A program made the position numbers and the translations under genes. A DNA stretch of 64,000 nucleotides, taken from positions 1 to 64,000 of the forward strand of contig CAJJDP010000107.1 of assembly GCA_905182995.1 (NCBI GenBank), given 5' to 3'. Below the pieces are notes generated by a model. That model saw only the letters and a program-made list of their open reading frames with translations. It did not search any database and was not told the DNA's origin. Positions 61,468 through 64,000 of the stretch are shown piece after piece. Origin of the DNA: Paramecium octaurelia (taxonomy: Eukaryota; Ciliophora; Oligohymenophorea; Peniculida; Parameciidae). The stretch's first letter is position 1; each line of letters begins with the position of its first letter.

Positions 61468-62981
61468 ATGAATTCGGAGTAAGAGTGCTCATATGAGGAA
61501 TAAAGGATGTTGAGTTAATACTAATAACATGTTAACACGAATCGTTATGGATCAATTGAAGACTTAAAGGAACATTACGTCAAATTGATAAAAGCATCTT
61601 AATTAAAAATTAAGTATTTGCTAATAGCATCTTCAATTTTACTGCTTCTGACAACCATAACTAGTTTGAGTTGTTTAGTTGATCCAAAAATGGTGGGCAT
61701 CGAATTATGTAAATGGTTTTCGCATTTGCTCACTTTGATATTGTATTTGGCAATTTATTTGGATTTAAAAAACGCGAACTCAGAAATTCTGAATGTCCCA
61801 AAGGAGAATTTGAAATTGTTGTGTCTTACTTATGAAAAGAATGTATATGAATTCTTGGAGGAGTTTAAATTTCAGGAGAAATTCGATTTGATAAACGTCT
61901 TGATGTACAGTTCCTTCATTTGGAGTTTTTGGTTCAGCCAATTCCTATTCATTTTGCATACCAACAGCAAGATATATCCATTGTTAATAATATCTTATAT
62001 ATTGCATATGGTTCTGTATTTGATTGCCTGCATACATTCTTGCTTCCGTCAAAGTCCAGGGAATTGTGAATGTTCAATCTTAAAGACCAAAGCAGGATAC
62101 CAATACATCAACTTGCCAAGTAATTCCATTAGATAGTCTTAGGATTCATTGAGACAAAAAGGAACACACTGAAAATGACCATAATTTTACTGATGTATTA
62201 TAAAATAAAATTAGCAGTGATTGCTAGTTTTATTGATTAATCAGAGAGTGAGACCGTTTTAGTGATCTATCTATACATCATCTATTGTGGAACCATGATA
62301 CTTAAGCAACTCTATCACTTGATTCTACTCAAAATGATAAGGAAGGTGAACTAACGCCATTTAAGTTGCTTTTAAAATGCATACATGTTGTATTACAAGC
62401 TCTTTTTCTATGAATCATGTTTGAATAAGACTTTTAAAGCCATCATCTATTTATCGTCAATTGCTTGTGTAATAGTTTGTTTAATGTTCAATCTCAAAAA
62501 CTACTTCAAATACATACAGGAATCAATTTACAAAATTGAAGTTTATCTTGTTAATGATACTATCTGTTTTGTGATGTCTCTACTGATATACATTTATTAT
62601 GCAGTAAAAAAGTATTCGAACAGAGTTTCTTTGGATCATCTGGAATCATATGAGTCCAGATTTGACATGAGATTCTATGACTTAAATGACATCGCCCCTA
62701 ATCCTTATTATAACGCATTGAGTAGGTACTTGTAAATGGAACAACAACAATTAGAAGAGAGGAACCATCGAGAATTGATTCGGAAATTGCAATTATCTCC
62801 TGAAAAGTCAGTCACTTTTGAGGAGAATGGGGACTGCATAATTTGCAGAGAGAAATTACTCTAAGATCAATAATTAGTAGGACTGCAATGTCATCCTTCT
62901 CACATTTTCCATAAGGAATGTCTCATAAAATGGGTGTTGTTACATACTACTTGTCCAACATGCAGATCTTCAATTTAATGA
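61468..62981 (+). CDS. multi-pass membrane RING-H2 protein
   Basis: ATG 61468 to TGA 62979-62981, 496 residues after a 23-nt intron at 62120-62142. The open frame extends in phase upstream, so the true start may be earlier. About seven to eight hydrophobic segments occupy the middle (LLIASSILLLLTTITSLSC; FIWSFWFSQFLFIL; LLIISYILHMVLYLIACI; AIIYLSSIACVIVCLMF). The C terminus is a RING-H2 finger: CIICREKL...LQCHPSHIFHKECLIK, then TTCPTC, with the C3H2C3 zinc ligands complete. It is expected to act as an E3 ubiquitin ligase anchored in a membrane, in endosome or ER quality control. Substrate unknown. Ciliates have many such proteins. Confidence 0.83.
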
Positions 62982-63014
62982 CACATATAAAATTTAGTAT
63001 ATTTTTTATAAATT

Positions 63015-63852
63015 TCAATACTTAGTGAACAAGAACTAGGAAATTAATTGTTGTATCTCAAATATAAAAACTGCAAATGGCTTCTCACTCTTCACCGATT
63101 TGGGCACTTGTCTCTCTATGTTATCGAATCCGCCTTAAGCAAATTTTACTGGATGAATCATGTTCTTAAAATTGAGTTCTCCTTCCTTCTCCAATTATTC
63201 AATCATATCTGAAAATGACTCCTTGATCTAATTTATAAAATACAATATTGTACAGGTTTTTTATAGCGAAATAACATTCGATCCTTCAACCATTCAGCAT
63301 TTGAAATATTGGTGTCTTCCTTAAGAGCGTACTTGTTATTTGGAGGACAAAATACCTTCCTGTAATATTAATTACATTACATGAGCCTTCATGTCAAAAT
63401 ATCGCGATATTAATACGATCTCTATGTCACAGAGGGTTTGAGTCCCTTCAATTATTCTATTTTTGGTCGGTTGATTCTGTGTCTTCAATTACTCATTCAA
63501 GATAAACGATGCAAAATGATTCTATGCAGGCTACACATTTCTCATAACTTCATCCGGAGAAACAAATGGAGCAGACGCCCCAAATTGAAAACTTGGAATC
63601 GAAACTCCAGGAGCCAAATGAGACAACTGAATACTATCATTGTTTTTTATTAACTGAGGGAAGGATTCGCCTTAATTATTAATTCTTTTTCATACTTGAG
63701 TTCCTAACCTATAGAGCAGGAGGCTGACTCATGTAATCTTACACTACTGGAATGTAACAATTGTAAACAAAATATGTGCTACTTGGAGTTTGATTTAATT
63801 GTGGTACGACATTTTAATCCTTTTAAACTTCCTTACTAGTTTCTGATAACAT
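63015..63852 (-). CDS. unknown soluble protein
   Basis: ATG 63852 to TGA 63015, about 253 residues with introns of 25, 25 and 26 nt. The N-terminal half is Gln/Ser/Pro-rich and includes HLAPGVSIPSFQFGASAPF. The C-terminal half is more compact: TLCDIEIVLISRYFDMKAH, NISNAEWLKDRMLFRYKK, then a charged helix SFSDMIEQLEKEGELNFKNM. No membrane or catalytic motif. The single FG and Pro-rich text slightly recall nucleoporins or translation repressors, but I do not assign a family. The stop is 33 bp from the convergent RING gene stop. Intron choices are my own. Confidence 0.7.
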
Positions 63853-64000
63853 ATAATAAAAGAAATGAATTTTAAGATTAATTAAATGATAATTGTAACA
63901 CAATGATCTCATTTGTGTCGTCAGAGTCATAAGTATCAGTAGAATTAGACTTTTGGATAAACTAAAGATGAAGGCTAAAAATTATAAGTCTAGAAGACTC
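63853..64000 (-). other. possible end of a minus-strand gene
   Basis: Minus-strand text from the window edge reads HLQFIQKSNSTDTYDSDDTN, acidic and protein-like, but no stop or splice site can be fixed. May be the 3' end of a further gene or a 5' exon of the neighbour. Confidence 0.25.

Noticed and set aside
62115-62260. Apparent stop in the middle of the RING membrane protein
   Set aside because: A 23-nt intron at 62120-62142 restores the frame through to the RING finger.

Overview
This is macronuclear-type DNA from a ciliate, almost certainly a Paramecium. The base composition is very AT-rich. Long proteins stay open only if TAA and TAG are read as glutamine and TGA is the sole stop. Genes that show frame breaks become intact once spliceosomal introns of only about 19-33 nt (GT...AG) are removed. 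All coordinates below use that code. Assignments come from reading motifs by eye; no database search was run.

Layout. 1-1365: 3' end of a WD40 beta-propeller gene. 1366-11755: decayed sequence, holding a 5' fragment of a zinc-finger/coiled-coil family gene that breaks at a one-base assembly gap (2936) and an about 8 kb minus-strand NACHT-WD40 pseudogene. 11756-14760: gene-poor sequence containing a perfect 1303-bp duplication on either side of a second one-base gap (13457), most simply an unmerged contig overlap. 14728-21859: Rab GTPase, RanBP1, gene debris, then three minus-strand genes (cyclic-nucleotide-binding-like protein, histidine phosphatase, coiled-coil protein). 22418-34163: MORN-repeat protein, MFS sugar-transporter-like protein, ALG7/DPAGT1, two cytoplasmic proteins (one EF-hand), a small putative mitochondrial protein, a calpain-type protease, a DGAT2-type acyltransferase and a short conserved-looking protein. 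34194-41927: one 2516-residue P-type-ATPase/guanylyl-cyclase fusion, characteristic of ciliates and apicomplexans. 43485-50324: coiled-coil protein, a divergent histone H3, arginase, SF3A3, a CDP-alcohol phosphotransferase, a possible small secreted peptide and tRNA-Lys(UUU). 50725-64000: DUSP/ubiquitin-like protein (apparently the tail of a lost ubiquitin protease), poorly resolved coding debris, CCCH zinc-finger protein, ANP32-like protein, TVP23, a cyclic-nucleotide-domain K+ channel ending in a zinc knuckle, zeta-class GST, a membrane RING-H2 protein and an unknown protein.

The genes do not form one pathway. It is ordinary compact Paramecium housekeeping and signalling sequence: cyclic-nucleotide signalling (guanylyl cyclase, cNMP-binding protein, cNMP-domain channel), membrane lipid and glycan synthesis (DGAT2, ethanolamine/choline phosphotransferase, ALG7), nuclear transport and splicing (RanBP1, SF3A3) and chromatin (H3 variant, ANP32). 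The most unusual points are the pair of divergent start codons only 10 bp apart (channel and GST), the zinc knuckle on the channel, the insertions and missing sites in the H3 tail, a Rab that lacks its catalytic glutamine, and the large NACHT-WD40 pseudogene. I did not find a convincing undescribed multi-gene system.
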